Origin: Betaproteobacteria bacterium
GTDB lineage: Bacteria > Pseudomonadota > Gammaproteobacteria > Burkholderiales > Usitatibacteraceae
DNA length: 15,894 nucleotides
Reading direction: 5' to 3'
Assembly (NCBI GenBank): GCA_016720925.1
Contig: JADKJR010000040.1
Span: 1-15,894 of the forward strand
Position numbers and translations under genes: made by a program. This document shows positions 15,628 to 15,894 of this stretch, one piece after another. The notes below the pieces were generated by a model. The model saw only the letters and a list, made by a program, of their open reading frames with translations. It searched no databases and was not told where the DNA came from. Positions within the stretch are counted from its first letter, which is position 1. Each line of letters starts with the position of its first letter.

Positions 15628-15894
15628 ATGAAAAAGTCCATGTTCCTCGCAAGTTCAGTCTCGGGCGTGCTCGCACTGCTCGCAGCCGGTGCACCCGCTG
15701 CGAGCGTTTCCGTATATTCGCCTGCCACCGCCATCGCCGCCGAGCAGTTCGCACTGAATGGCCCGACCAAACTACGCGCAGCCTGTTTTCGTACCATTGG
15801 CTCGCCGGGGTGCTGATGATGCGCGCCTAGCCATAGCATCCGCCAAGGCCGCGGCCGTGGACGACCCACCCGGTGACAACCGTGGACGCACCTT
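15628..15894 (+). CDS. Small exported protein of unknown function, 3' end beyond the window
   Basis: ATG 15628 follows AAGGAG at five bases' distance. The product begins with a clean signal peptide (MKKSMFLASSVSGVLALLAA, cleavage likely after APAA near residue 25). The frame closes at TGA 15814-15816 after 62 codons, but removing one G from the GGGG run 15807-15810 lets it continue as SPGADDARLAIASAKAAAV and run off the edge, in keeping with the other single-base breaks of this region. No family is recognised. It is driven by the operator-bearing promoter at 15523 and is therefore a likely target of the DUF6502 protein. Confidence 0.6.

Overview
The window reads as a moderately GC-rich proteobacterial chromosome fragment. 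A betaproteobacterium such as a Burkholderiales or a relative fits best: the dipeptide-type ABC operon, the diheme peroxidase and the DUF6502/DUF5666 pair are all common there, but no marker gene proves it. No rRNA, tRNA, insertion sequence or CRISPR array was seen.

Region 1 (1-7878, + strand) is a peptide/nickel-type (family 5) ABC importer. It runs: the last codons of one solute-binding protein (ends 47), a second solute-binding protein whose frame is broken (44-1832), a strong hairpin terminator, a third solute-binding protein that is intact (2017-3840), two permeases (3999-5012 and 5023-6081) and one ATPase chain holding both nucleotide-binding domains (6078-7796). The arrangement resembles yejABEF, but with at least three tandem binding proteins that share one membrane/ATPase core. 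Substrate is not readable from sequence.

Region 2 (7909-12165, - strand) encodes exported proteins: a MauG-like diheme cytochrome c peroxidase (12080-10474), a doubtful small ORF, and a beta-propeller/PKD-domain surface protein (10305-8068), closed by a strong terminator at 7909-7954. Region 3 (12520-15117, - strand) is a DUF6502 helix-turn-helix-like protein (15117-14266), a possible small coupled ORF, and an exported DUF5666-repeat protein that ends in an SRKTHG-type domain and dockerin-like repeats (14001-12520). At 15628 a divergent + strand gene for a small exported protein begins and runs off the edge.

The most interesting signal is a shared inverted repeat, TTTGGGA-N6-TCCCAAA. A near-perfect copy sits on the start of the DUF6502 gene, a perfect copy sits between -35 and -10 of the divergent exported gene, and a spacing variant lies about 55 bp upstream of the peroxidase. 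This suggests a small regulon of exported proteins, probably controlled by the DUF6502 protein, that includes a redox enzyme. I know of no described function for it.

Caution: about 13 single-base frame breaks occur in the non-transporter genes and the first binding protein, most of them at short C/G runs, while 2017-7796 has none. Many are likely sequence errors rather than true pseudogenes, so broken genes are given here with full reconstructed extents.
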